64,000 bases of DNA from Burkholderia sp. Bp9142. Lineage in GTDB: Bacteria; Pseudomonadota; Gammaproteobacteria; Burkholderiales; Burkholderiaceae. A program made the position numbers and the translations under genes. The notes under the pieces are model-generated. The model did no database searches and had not been told where the DNA came from. It saw nothing but the letters and a program-made list of their open reading frames with translations. The DNA lies in NCBI RefSeq assembly GCF_003853415.1, contig NZ_QTPP01000012.1, positions 124,001 to 188,000 of the forward strand, given 5' to 3'. Shown piece by piece: positions 44,242 to 52,256 of this stretch. The first letter of the stretch is position 1. Each line of letters begins with the position of its first letter.

Positions 44242-45069
44242 TCAGCCATGACCACCGACAGCGCTGTCGAGCAGCCGTAGCGCAGCTAGTGCGTCACAGT
44301 CAATTCCAAGGCCGACGTCGGCAGGAATTTGACATTCGAGCGGATTGATGCGGATTACCCGAGGCCCGTGGCGCTCACTGAAGCGCCTGACGGTCGGTAT
44401 TCTCCGACCAGCGCCCAATTCAACAACGATGAGGCGCTCGACGGGCTCAAGCCAGCTAGCAAGCCGCCTCTCTTGCTTGTTCGTGCATCTGCTTATCCAC
44501 GTCGAGTCCCCGAACATGAGAATGTTCGGTCGCGCGAGCGCACCGCAGTGCGGACACTTTGGCAGCTCGCCCGTAAGCTCGCATGTGTCGTTCGCAACAA
44601 TAGGATGGAATCCGTCCGCCGGCCATGTATCGTCGGTGCAGGCGTCAACGCACTGCAGTTGGTGGATGGTCCCGTGACATTCCGCGACTCGCTGCGCATC
44701 AAAACCCGCTTTCTGAAACTGACCGTCCACGTTGCTCGTGAACACAAACGCACCGTGCTTCATCTTCCCAGCCCACTTGAGCAGAATGCCAAATCCCGGG
44801 TGCGGTTGGGTTGCACGGTAAAGCGCGAGACGATGACCGTAAAAGCCCCAGCTCAGGCGCGGATTGGTCGCGAAGCCGGCAGGGTTGGCGATGTCCTCGA
44901 AGGAAAATCGATGGTGACGCAGCGCGGGATAGGCGCGCCAGAACCCCTCGGTTCCTCGAAAATCAGGCAACCCCGAATCGACGCCCATGCCGGCACCCGC
45001 CGTGATGAGCAGGCCGTCCGCATCGCGAATCCAGCTCGCAGCCTGTGTGATGGCAATGTCGTTATTCAT
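44242..45069 (-). CDS. SIR2-family NAD-dependent protein (sirtuin) 1
   Basis: 275 residues. NAD-binding GAGMGVDSGLPDFRG, FTSNVDGQFQKAG (TQNID-type motif), ECHGTIHQLQC with the catalytic His, and zinc cysteines C-V-D-A-C...CPHC are all present, followed by RPNILMFGD and INPLECQIP. Sirtuins remove acyl groups using NAD+, and in phage defence SIR2 domains often hydrolyse NAD+. This one resembles the deacylase type with a zinc ribbon. It lies 42 bases downstream of the WYL regulator on the same strand, so it is probably co-transcribed with it. Confidence 0.88.
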   Translation of the reverse strand: MNNDIAITQAASWIRDADGLLITAGAGMGVDSGLPDFRGTEGFWRAYPALRHHRFSFEDIANPAGFATNPRLSWGFYGHRLALYRATQPHPGFGILLKWAGKMKHGAFVFTSNVDGQFQKAGFDAQRVAECHGTIHQLQCVDACTDDTWPADGFHPIVANDTCELTGELPKCPHCGALARPNILMFGDSTWISRCTNKQERRLASWLEPVERLIVVELGAGRRIPTVRRFSERHGPRVIRINPLECQIPADVGLGIDCDALAALRLLDSAVGGHG

Positions 45070-45111
45070 CCAATATCCCAGTTACTCGGTTCGACCAGAC
45101 TGTTTCGCGAC

Positions 45112-46179
45112 TCAAGCACCCATGCCGTAGCGTTTCGCCAGTGCGGCCGCATCACACGCAAATTCGTCGCGAAGCGTAGCCGGCGCAATGATTTCCACCG
45201 CCGCACCGAGCGAGCGGAGCCACCATCGCAGTTTTACGCTAGGAACTACCGTACCGATTACCTTTATGCGACCGTCAGGTAGGGGCTCGAATCGTTGGTC
45301 TTTCGACATGTGCCGCTCTTCCAGTCGCTTCGCTTCTTTCGCTTCCAGCGCGAGTTCCAATACAACTGGCGCCTCCGGCAGGAAGTCGAAAACCTGTTCT
45401 TTGTCAATCGTGTCCTGCAGCCGAAAGTCACGCGGGTACGCGAACTTCTCCCCGGCATCGACCGCTGAAACGACTCGGTCCAGCCGATACAAAATCCGAA
45501 GCCAATTGGGCTTTCCTTCGTCGGGCCTTGGTGGGTGTTCCGGACTTTGGGCGACCATGTACATGAGCCCGGCTGACTCGACCAGCGCGAGTGGCCAGAG
45601 CCGTTTTGGCTTGATGTCGTCGTCCGTGGTCTCCCTGTAGGCCGGACGATACCGGACAAGCAGTTCGCGCTCGAAGAACGTCGCGGTTACAACCGTCTGA
45701 AAGACCTCGGGATTGATAGGGGGCCGACTCAACACAAAGGTGGGCTCTACCGAGTCAATCTTGTTGACCCACGCCCGATATAGCCGGCTGTCCTCCCGGT
45801 CCTGGGAAAGTCGCGTATCGGCTGCCTTGAAGAGTGGCTCAATGTCTTTCGTCACTGCCGCTGGCAGCTTATCGCCCACAAAACGCCTGAGCGCATGAAA
45901 TGCAACAGCCTCGGAGGCGCTCATCAAACTTGCCGCCTGGTTAGCACCGTGCAGCCACGACTTGCGTTGCCAGAGAAGTTGCCTGCCGTCCTCAGTCGAC
46001 AGGACAAGCTGGTCTCGCTCCAATGCGTCAAGACGTCGCCGTAGTTTCTTTGGATAGCCGACGTCGTGCCCTCGGTCTTTGAGAAACACGAGAAGCCGCG
46101 ATGTGGACATCCATGCTTCCGAATCCCCTTCAGTGGGCAGGATGCGGAGAATCGCTTCGTCAAAGCTTGAGGTGGTCAT
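45112..46179 (-). CDS. WYL-domain transcriptional regulator
   Basis: 355 residues: an N-terminal winged helix ([33 protein letters not shown]), a WYL domain with [20 protein letters not shown], then [16 protein letters not shown], and a WCX-type C-terminal domain ([20 protein letters not shown] ... [20 protein letters not shown]). WYL regulators (BrxR/CapW type) commonly repress defence operons and respond to a nucleic-acid-derived ligand. It is divergent from the 5'-nucleotidase gene across ~120 bases, so it could control both arms: the sirtuin and the nucleotidase-to-AddA series. Confidence 0.87.
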   Translation of the reverse strand: MTTSSFDEAILRILPTEGDSEAWMSTSRLLVFLKDRGHDVGYPKKLRRRLDALERDQLVLSTEDGRQLLWQRKSWLHGANQAASLMSASEAVAFHALRRFVGDKLPAAVTKDIEPLFKAADTRLSQDREDSRLYRAWVNKIDSVEPTFVLSRPPINPEVFQTVVTATFFERELLVRYRPAYRETTDDDIKPKRLWPLALVESAGLMYMVAQSPEHPPRPDEGKPNWLRILYRLDRVVSAVDAGEKFAYPRDFRLQDTIDKEQVFDFLPEAPVVLELALEAKEAKRLEERHMSKDQRFEPLPDGRIKVIGTVVPSVKLRWWLRSLGAAVEIIAPATLRDEFACDAAALAKRYGMGA

Positions 46180-46300
46180 TCTCAGCGTCGGTCGAGTAGT
46201 CAGAGAGGAAGCTTCGTTATGGCCGTCATTCTAGGGGACGATTGGGACACTTTTTGTCCCTATTGTCCTGCAAGATGGTGCTCGGCCACAGGAGAGACTT

Positions 46301-47209
46301 ATGACTTCGAGCACAAAAATTGTCATCGCCGTTTCCGCGCGAGCGCTTTTCGACTTCGAGGCGGAAAACCAGGTGTTCCGGGAAGACGACCCGTCGGCGT
46401 ATTGCGCCCTGCAGGCAGCACGACTGGATACTCCTGCGGGTCCCGGCGTTGCCTTCCCCCTGGTACGGAAGCTCCTCGCGTTCAATGGCGACGAAAACGC
46501 CGACGTAGAGGTCGCAATCCTGTCGCGTAACGACCCGGTCACAGGGCTGAGGGTGTTCATGTCGGCGCGCCATCACGGAGTCGCCATTAGTCGCGCCATC
46601 TTCACGGGCGGGGCGAAACCGCACCGGTACCTCGCGCCGCTCAAGGCCAGTTTGTTTCTTTCGGCCCATGCCCCGGACGTCAAGGAAGCGATGGCAGCCG
46701 GATTCCCGGGCGCCCACGTCTATCCGACGCTAGGCACAGCAGCCTCCACCGATGATGGAGAGCTACGCATCGCGTTCGACGGAGATTCGGTCCTCTTCAG
46801 CGATGAAGCCGAACGCATTTTCAGGCAGCGCCTGTTGCAGGAGTTCAATGACCACGAAATGCGCCACGCGCGTTCGCCGCTGCCGCCCGGCCCGCTGAAG
46901 CCATTCTTGGTCGCCTTGTGTGCGCTTCAGGGCCGTCGCAAGACCCGGGTGAGGGTGCGCACTGCCCTGGTGACCGCGCGCAGCGCCCCAGCGCATGAGC
47001 GAGCGATTCGCACGTTGATGACTTGGGGCGTCACCGTCGACGAAGCCATGTTTCTCGGAGGCAAGAACAAATCGGGCTTCCTCGCGGAATTCAGGCCCGA
47101 CATCTTCTTCGACGACCATGTCGACAACTGCGAATCAGCCTCGCAGTTGGTTGCGACAGGGCATGTGCCGTACGGCATCAACAACGAATCCGGTTTGGTT
47201 CTTCACTGA
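46301..47209 (+). CDS. 5'-nucleotidase, NT5C1 (cytosolic type I) family
   Basis: 302 residues. It begins IVIAVSARALFDFEAENQVF, and contains VEVAILSRNDPVTGLRVFMS, ITRA-type SRAIFTGGAKPHRYLAPLKA, LRIAFDGDSVLFSDEAER (HAD-fold DGDxV core), RTALVTARSAPAHERAIRTL, GWGV-like MTWGVTVDEAMFLGGKNKSG and DIFFDDHVDNC. These fit the NT5C1 family, which dephosphorylates AMP/IMP-type nucleotides. ATG 46301 follows ACAGGAGAGACTT. First gene of the series leading to the second sirtuin and AddAB-like pair; a link to nucleotide or NAD breakdown during defence is inference. Confidence 0.82.
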   Translation: MTSSTKIVIAVSARALFDFEAENQVFREDDPSAYCALQAARLDTPAGPGVAFPLVRKLLAFNGDENADVEVAILSRNDPVTGLRVFMSARHHGVAISRAIFTGGAKPHRYLAPLKASLFLSAHAPDVKEAMAAGFPGAHVYPTLGTAASTDDGELRIAFDGDSVLFSDEAERIFRQRLLQEFNDHEMRHARSPLPPGPLKPFLVALCALQGRRKTRVRVRTALVTARSAPAHERAIRTLMTWGVTVDEAMFLGGKNKSGFLAEFRPDIFFDDHVDNCESASQLVATGHVPYGINNESGLVLH

Positions 47210-47225
47210 GCGCGCGAATTCATAG

Positions 47226-47612
47226 ATGAATCGAGAACTCGAGAGCACCTTGGTGGTGACTTATCCAAATATCTATCGGACGCTGACGCCCCGGTTCTCC
47301 GGGGGAAGTCGGTTTGAATGTGATGACGGCTGGTATCGAATCATCGAAGAGCTGTCGCGCAAGCTCGAGGCCGAGGCACACACGTCGGCGCTACTGGCAA
47401 TCGAAGTGCAGGAGAAGCTGGGCAGCTTGCGATTCCTTCTCCATGGCGACGTGACGAGCGAAGTGGATGACTGGCTTGCTGCCGCCGCGCGTGCGAGTCA
47501 GCGCACGTGCGAGCGGTGTAGTCACCCGGCCTCGTTGCGCGGGCACGAGGATGGCCGGGTACGCACGCTCTGCCCAACCTGCGCCACGGCGATGAACTAT
47601 GTCCTGGAATGA
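47226..47612 (+). CDS. Small zinc-ribbon protein of a widespread hypothetical family
   Basis: 128 residues. GWYRIIEELSRKLEAEA ... LAIEVQEKLGSLRFLLHGDV and a C-terminal CERCSHPASL ... LCPTCATAM form a pattern (DGWxxLI..L, V.VKEKFGTLRFY, two CxxC) that I have seen in many phage and island hypothetical proteins. The four cysteines probably bind zinc. It starts 16 bases after the nucleotidase gene. Confidence 0.7.
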   Translation: MNRELESTLVVTYPNIYRTLTPRFSGGSRFECDDGWYRIIEELSRKLEAEAHTSALLAIEVQEKLGSLRFLLHGDVTSEVDDWLAAAARASQRTCERCSHPASLRGHEDGRVRTLCPTCATAMNYVLE

Positions 47613-47659
47613 CTCCGTCCCGACAAAGCGTTCTGCTTGCAATCCACGGGGGAAATGTC

Positions 47660-48067
47660 ATGCCACAGATTCTGGAACATGTTGATGCAATCGCGCGAAG
47701 ATTGAAGCGGGATGTGCTTTATCTCGACTTCGTGAAGGCAAAGCGCCCGCACCGCGAGGACTATCGGCGTCTCGAGAGCCGCGCGCGCATCGTGCAATGG
47801 CTGGACAGCGAAGGCATCGGCTGGTGCGAGTGTGGGCCGTTCGCATCAGAGACGGTGATACGTTCGTACGCAGGCGAGATTTTCATCGACGTGCCGTTCG
47901 ACGAGAACGACGCGCAATACCGCAAGATTCAGGCGTTCCTCGAGTATCCAGACGGCACGACGCGCTTCGGCGACGTCAAGTTCTACATCGTCACGCTACA
48001 GCTTGCCATGAAGAACGCGCACCACGATGAACCCGGGTTCTGGGACCGCTGGGCCGACAACTTCTAA
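47660..48067 (+). CDS. Hypothetical protein
   Basis: 135 residues from ATG 47660 (RBS GGGGGAAATGTC); an earlier in-frame start at 47609 overlaps the previous gene. Segments DVLYLDFVKAKRPHREDYRR, GEIFIDVPFDENDAQYRKIQ and VKFYIVTLQLAMKNAHHDEP give a mixed alpha/beta protein. No family recognised. Confidence 0.65.
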   Translation: MPQILEHVDAIARRLKRDVLYLDFVKAKRPHREDYRRLESRARIVQWLDSEGIGWCECGPFASETVIRSYAGEIFIDVPFDENDAQYRKIQAFLEYPDGTTRFGDVKFYIVTLQLAMKNAHHDEPGFWDRWADNF

Positions 48068-48094
48068 TCCGTAAGACAACAGACCGGAGGCGTT

Positions 48095-48301
48095 GTGAAC
48101 ACAACCTATATTCGTGACGGTTCGTCGAGAGTTGTAGGTCGAATCCAGACTGGCAGCCAGGGGAAGCAATTCGCCTACGTGGGCGGGAGAATGATTGGAA
48201 TCTACAATCCTCAACTGGACAAGACATTCGATGCCCGGCTTCGCGTGTTCGGAAACGGCAATCAGCTCATGGCTCTGGTGCGGTGCGCCGATGACGATTG
48301 A
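48095..48301 (+). CDS. Small hypothetical protein
   Basis: 68 residues from GTG 48095 (RBS CCGGAGGCGTT). Beta-rich: YIRDGSSRVVGRIQTGSQGK, YVGGRMIGIYNPQLDKTFDA, the style of a small 'translocation/4-strand' domain found in many short bacterial proteins. No function known to me. Confidence 0.6.
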   Translation: MNTTYIRDGSSRVVGRIQTGSQGKQFAYVGGRMIGIYNPQLDKTFDARLRVFGNGNQLMALVRCADDD

Positions 48302-48359
48302 CGTCCTTTTGCCCTGACCTTCTTGTGCGCCAACGTTTTAATCGGAAAAGAGCCCCACC

Positions 48360-48722
48360 ATGCGAGTACCTACCCGAGAGAGCTGGGAACGAGACCGCCC
48401 CGATGCGCTGTGGTTTTGTCTGGGGTACCTGCCCAGAACGCCACCGAGGTTCTACAAATACACTTGGCAGATATGGACGCCAGACTGCGAGCTCGAGGGC
48501 CATGAATTCCTGCGTTATGCCCCGCGCATGTCTACGGCCGCGTTTATGGCTCGCTACGTCGAAATGTTGAACGCCAATCTGCCGGGTTGGATATATCGCC
48601 ACGACCGCCCGCGACAAGGTCCTGGGACGCCGTTCGACAGAAGCCACTCGAAATGGACAAACGTGGAATTCGCTCCCTCGTGGGACGACGACCCGGACCC
48701 GGTACGGAATGGACACAAATGA
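48360..48722 (+). CDS. Hypothetical protein
   Basis: 120 residues. Trp/Arg/Pro-rich but globular: RDRPDALWFCLGYLPRTPPR, FYKYTWQIWTPDCELEGHEF, MLNANLPGWIYRHDRPRQGP, and an acidic tail EFAPSWDDDPDP. No family recognised. 128 bases precede the second sirtuin. Confidence 0.55.
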   Translation: MRVPTRESWERDRPDALWFCLGYLPRTPPRFYKYTWQIWTPDCELEGHEFLRYAPRMSTAAFMARYVEMLNANLPGWIYRHDRPRQGPGTPFDRSHSKWTNVEFAPSWDDDPDPVRNGHK

Positions 48723-48850
48723 CGAAGGCGGTTTGCGCGTCCGGGCGCCGTCGAAAATACGCTGCGGATAAGCTTCGAACGTATGCACTTGAATCGACAT
48801 ACACTCAAGCGTTTCCCGCGCCCGAGTGTTTTCCCATTGGAGGATAAACG

Positions 48851-49594
48851 GTGTCTTCTGCACAACATGTCCATGGACCTCGCCTCTATGTCTTTTCGGG
48901 AGCGGGGCTGTCTGCAGAAAGCGGGATTTCGACGTTCCGTACCGGAAACGGTATTTGGACCCAAGAGAGCATCGACGAGGTCTGTAACTTTCTGACTTGG
49001 CGGCAAAATCGGGAGGCGGTCTTTCGTTTCTATAACGAGCGAATCGCTGAGAAACAAGGCGCGCGCCCGAACGACGCTCACATGATTCTCGCAGCGTGGC
49101 AAAACACGTGGGGAAAAGAGCGGGTCTGGCTTGTCACGCAGAACATCGACGACATGCTCGAACGCGCTGGTGCTCAGCACGTCACCCACCTACATGGCGA
49201 CATGCACTCGCTGCTTTGCACTTGTTGCGACTTTCGTTTTCCAAAGGCCGGGGTCGAATATCGCTTGGATAGCGCCTGCCCGCAATGCGGAAAAGTCGAG
49301 GCAGTCAAACCTGGTGTAGTGTTCTTCCACGAGGCCGCGCCCGAATACATGAAGCTGCACCGCATGCAGCTCGAAATGACCGACGACGACCTGTACGTCG
49401 CGATTGGGACAGCCTTCCAGGTCGTATCGCCCGAAAGCATGCTGCCTCGTTCGAGATGGCGTCAGCATGAAAGAAACTTTCTGATTGACCCGGAGCCGCG
49501 TCGCACGGAATTCTTCGGGTGCGTCGAGCCAACAGGCGCAACCGTAGGTCTGCGCAATCTCGAAAGTCGCATCAGCGCGTTGATGAAAGCGTGA
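48851..49594 (+). CDS. SIR2-family NAD-dependent protein (sirtuin) 2, CobB-like
   Basis: 247 residues from GTG 48851 (RBS TGGAGGATAAACG). FSGAGLSAESGISTFRTGNG (Rossmann NAD site), LVTQNIDDMLERAG, THLHGDMHSLLCTCC with the catalytic His, CPQCGK zinc pair and KPGVVFFHEAAPEYM are close to class III deacylases of the CobB/SIRT5 type. Its motifs and spacing differ from sirtuin 1 (for example TQNID rather than TSNVD), so the two are not a recent duplication. It lies 43 bases before the AddB-like gene. Confidence 0.87.
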   Translation: MSSAQHVHGPRLYVFSGAGLSAESGISTFRTGNGIWTQESIDEVCNFLTWRQNREAVFRFYNERIAEKQGARPNDAHMILAAWQNTWGKERVWLVTQNIDDMLERAGAQHVTHLHGDMHSLLCTCCDFRFPKAGVEYRLDSACPQCGKVEAVKPGVVFFHEAAPEYMKLHRMQLEMTDDDLYVAIGTAFQVVSPESMLPRSRWRQHERNFLIDPEPRRTEFFGCVEPTGATVGLRNLESRISALMKA

Positions 49595-49637
49595 TTGGCA
49601 CCGCATCAGTTAAGAATTTGCTCACTCAGGACCACCC

Positions 49638-52256
49638 ATGCACATTACGTTTGGACTGAACCTGGACAATCGACAGGGCCCATCTCCACGAGACGCACTC
49701 GGCGAGCCCGTCCTTGGGCCGATGGGTTTGCTCGGCCTTCTCGAAACCTACCTGGGGCTGAGCCGTCCTGAAGTAAGCTCAGCGCATCGCGTCACGAGCT
49801 ACCTTGGGCACTTGCGGACGCACGGCAAGCAGTCACGGTTTTACAGCCGGTCGCTTGAGGCCGATGGCGTCGGCACGAGCGCCGAACTCCTCTCTTGGCG
49901 CGACGAATGGCGCCTCGGTCGATGGAACGGGACCGCTCCAGCGGGCAGTCCGCAAAGACTTCTGGAAATGGTGGAGGTAGAACAGACCGCGAATGGCAGC
50001 GTCCCGCCGGGAGAGGCGGAGCGTCTTTTGGCCGTGCTGGCGGCCCTTGAAACCGAGCGAACGCCAGTCACGTCCGTGTTGTTGGTCGACCCACTGGCCA
50101 GCTTCCCGCGCGCATGGCGTGAAGTTCTGGCGCACCTACCCGGCGTAAGGGAGTGGCGACCCGCACCTCACGGAGAGGGATTGCTGCGAGAAGTTCAGGA
50201 GCGCGCGCTTGAGGCGGTTTCGCAAGGAAAACTTCACCCTCTCACGAATCCCGTTGCCGACGACAGCGTCGTGTTCGTTCAGGCGTCAACGCGCGAAGCC
50301 GCCGAACACTGGCTTAGTGCCTATTGCCGTCGAACACCCGTCGACCGGCTTCTCGTCTGCGAATCCGACGGCGATTCGCTCGACACCACGATGATGGCAA
50401 CGGGTGGTACCAGCAGCGGATTTCGGCACATCAGCGGCCTGCGTCCCGCCCTGCAGGCGCTCGGTCTTGCCATCGAGCTGTGTTGGGACCCGGTCGATGT
50501 CGGGCGCCTTATCGAGTTTCTGTCTCATCCGGTCGGTCCCTTCCGTCGCAATGCGCGAGCTCGCCTCGCAAAAGCAGTCGCGGAGCAACCCGGTATCGGT
50601 GGCGAGGCATGGGAGTCCGTCAAACACGAAATCCGTGCCGAGGAGCATAGCGAGGACATCCTGGAGGACATCTCGTTCTGGCTCGAAGGCGAGCGCTGGA
50701 GCCGAGACGTGGGCGCCCCTGTTGATGCACTGCTGGTACGGGTCGAGAAGCTGGCCGCCTCGTTGCGCAAACGTCTCGCGGACGATGCCCCGCTGAACGC
50801 CACGCTCTGTGCCGCCATAGAGCAATGCGCAGCCGTTCGAGATGGGTTGCTCGAACTGAAGAGCCAGGGTTCCCCCAGCATCACGCCACGCGTCATCGAA
50901 CAACTCATTGCGCGCGCAACGCCTGTAAGCGCGGGAAACCCCTACGCACCGGCGCAGGTAGGCTGCATTCGTGCCGAGTCAGATACTGCAACCTGCATCG
51001 AGCCGGCCGATGAGGTCATCTGGTGGATGCCGTCCTCCCCGCAGTTGCCATCACCGCTCCCCTGGACGAGGACGGAGCTCGACGCACTCAGTGGCCAGGG
51101 GGTAGACCTGCGAAACCCGCAGCGCGAATTGGCGCTTTTAGCCCAACAATGGCTGCGCCCACTGCTCGCGGCCAAGAAGCGGTTTGTGATGGTCCTGCCG
51201 CCTCCGGGTGCCGAAGAACATCCCGTTCGGCAACTGCTAGAAAGATTGTGTCCCGACCTAACGAAGCACTGCATCGACGTCGACGCGCAAGCTGAAAGCC
51301 AGTTCGTCGGGGTACTCACCGAAAACCTCGAGCACACGGCATTGCCTCAAGTTCCCGACATTCTTGAACTCGGTGCGCCGATTGCGCTACCAACCTCAGA
51401 CCAGTCGTACTCTTCGATGTCCGAACTATTCGATGCGCCGGCAGTCTTCGCGTTCAAGCGTGTCGCAGGCTTGCGACCGACCTCGATACTTGAGGCGAAG
51501 GATGGCAACAATCTCCTCGGAACGCTTGCGCACCGGGTATTTGAAAAACTATTCCAGCAGGAAGGCAGCTTGGGCTGGGACGACGAGCAGGCCGTGACAT
51601 GGTTCCGGAATAACGTGGAGGCACTCCTCGCGACAGAGGGCGCAGTGCTATTAATGCGCGGCGCTGGTGTCGGCCGGCAGCGGTTCAAGGCCGTTTGCGA
51701 ATACGCTATTCGGTCCATGTTGCGCCACCTACGCGCAGCGGGCGCAACCCGGGTTCGCACCGAAACGCCCGTTGCAGGCGAACTTGGCGATGTACCGCTT
51801 ATCGGGAAAATCGATTTGGTCATCGAGCTCCCGAAGGATAAGACAGTCGCGCTCGATATGAAATGGCGCGGGGACAAGCATTACGGAGCCGCTCTGCACG
51901 ATGGCCGACATCTTCAGTTGGCGCTGTACTCGTCGCTCTATCAGCAACAGACCGGTGTGACTCCAGCGGCACTGGGATATTTCATCCTGGAATCCGGCGC
52001 AATGTACGTGACTGCCCCGGATGTCATCCCTACAGCGCAGATTCGAACGCCGCCGATGGGCGCAACTGCCGTTCTGCTGGAGCAGGCGAAGGCAAGCTGG
52101 GGGTGGCGAGCGGACCAATGGGCTGCGGGGCAGATTGACGCCGTTCCCGTTGGCGGCGGAGACGACTTCCAAGGCCCAGAAGGCACGCTGCCGGTGAACG
52201 GGCCCAATTCATGGGACAGGGATTATATGGTGCTGCTGGGGGGCTGGGAGCAATGA
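49638..52256 (+). CDS. AddB-like PD-(D/E)XK nuclease subunit
   Basis: 872 residues. No Walker A is visible in the N-terminal two thirds, which read like a degenerate helicase-type scaffold (VFVQASTREAAEHWLSAYCR ... VGRLIEFLSHPVGPFRRNAR). The C-terminal third is a RecB/Cas4-type nuclease: LLGTLAHRVFEKLF (the His), GKIDLVIELPKDKTVALDMK (D about 723; D and K of the ExK-type motif about 740) and HLQLALYSSLYQQQTG (QxxxY). The Fe-S cysteines of classical AddB are not evident. Its stop overlaps the AddA-like start (ATGA). Together they resemble a double-strand-end helicase-nuclease. Confidence 0.82.
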   Translation: MHITFGLNLDNRQGPSPRDALGEPVLGPMGLLGLLETYLGLSRPEVSSAHRVTSYLGHLRTHGKQSRFYSRSLEADGVGTSAELLSWRDEWRLGRWNGTAPAGSPQRLLEMVEVEQTANGSVPPGEAERLLAVLAALETERTPVTSVLLVDPLASFPRAWREVLAHLPGVREWRPAPHGEGLLREVQERALEAVSQGKLHPLTNPVADDSVVFVQASTREAAEHWLSAYCRRTPVDRLLVCESDGDSLDTTMMATGGTSSGFRHISGLRPALQALGLAIELCWDPVDVGRLIEFLSHPVGPFRRNARARLAKAVAEQPGIGGEAWESVKHEIRAEEHSEDILEDISFWLEGERWSRDVGAPVDALLVRVEKLAASLRKRLADDAPLNATLCAAIEQCAAVRDGLLELKSQGSPSITPRVIEQLIARATPVSAGNPYAPAQVGCIRAESDTATCIEPADEVIWWMPSSPQLPSPLPWTRTELDALSGQGVDLRNPQRELALLAQQWLRPLLAAKKRFVMVLPPPGAEEHPVRQLLERLCPDLTKHCIDVDAQAESQFVGVLTENLEHTALPQVPDILELGAPIALPTSDQSYSSMSELFDAPAVFAFKRVAGLRPTSILEAKDGNNLLGTLAHRVFEKLFQQEGSLGWDDEQAVTWFRNNVEALLATEGAVLLMRGAGVGRQRFKAVCEYAIRSMLRHLRAAGATRVRTETPVAGELGDVPLIGKIDLVIELPKDKTVALDMKWRGDKHYGAALHDGRHLQLALYSSLYQQQTGVTPAALGYFILESGAMYVTAPDVIPTAQIRTPPMGATAVLLEQAKASWGWRADQWAAGQIDAVPVGGGDDFQGPEGTLPVNGPNSWDRDYMVLLGGWEQ

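Noticed and set aside
44329..45282. 317-codon plus-strand frame opposite sirtuin 1
   Set aside because: The minus strand carries complete sirtuin motifs; the plus frame is its complement.
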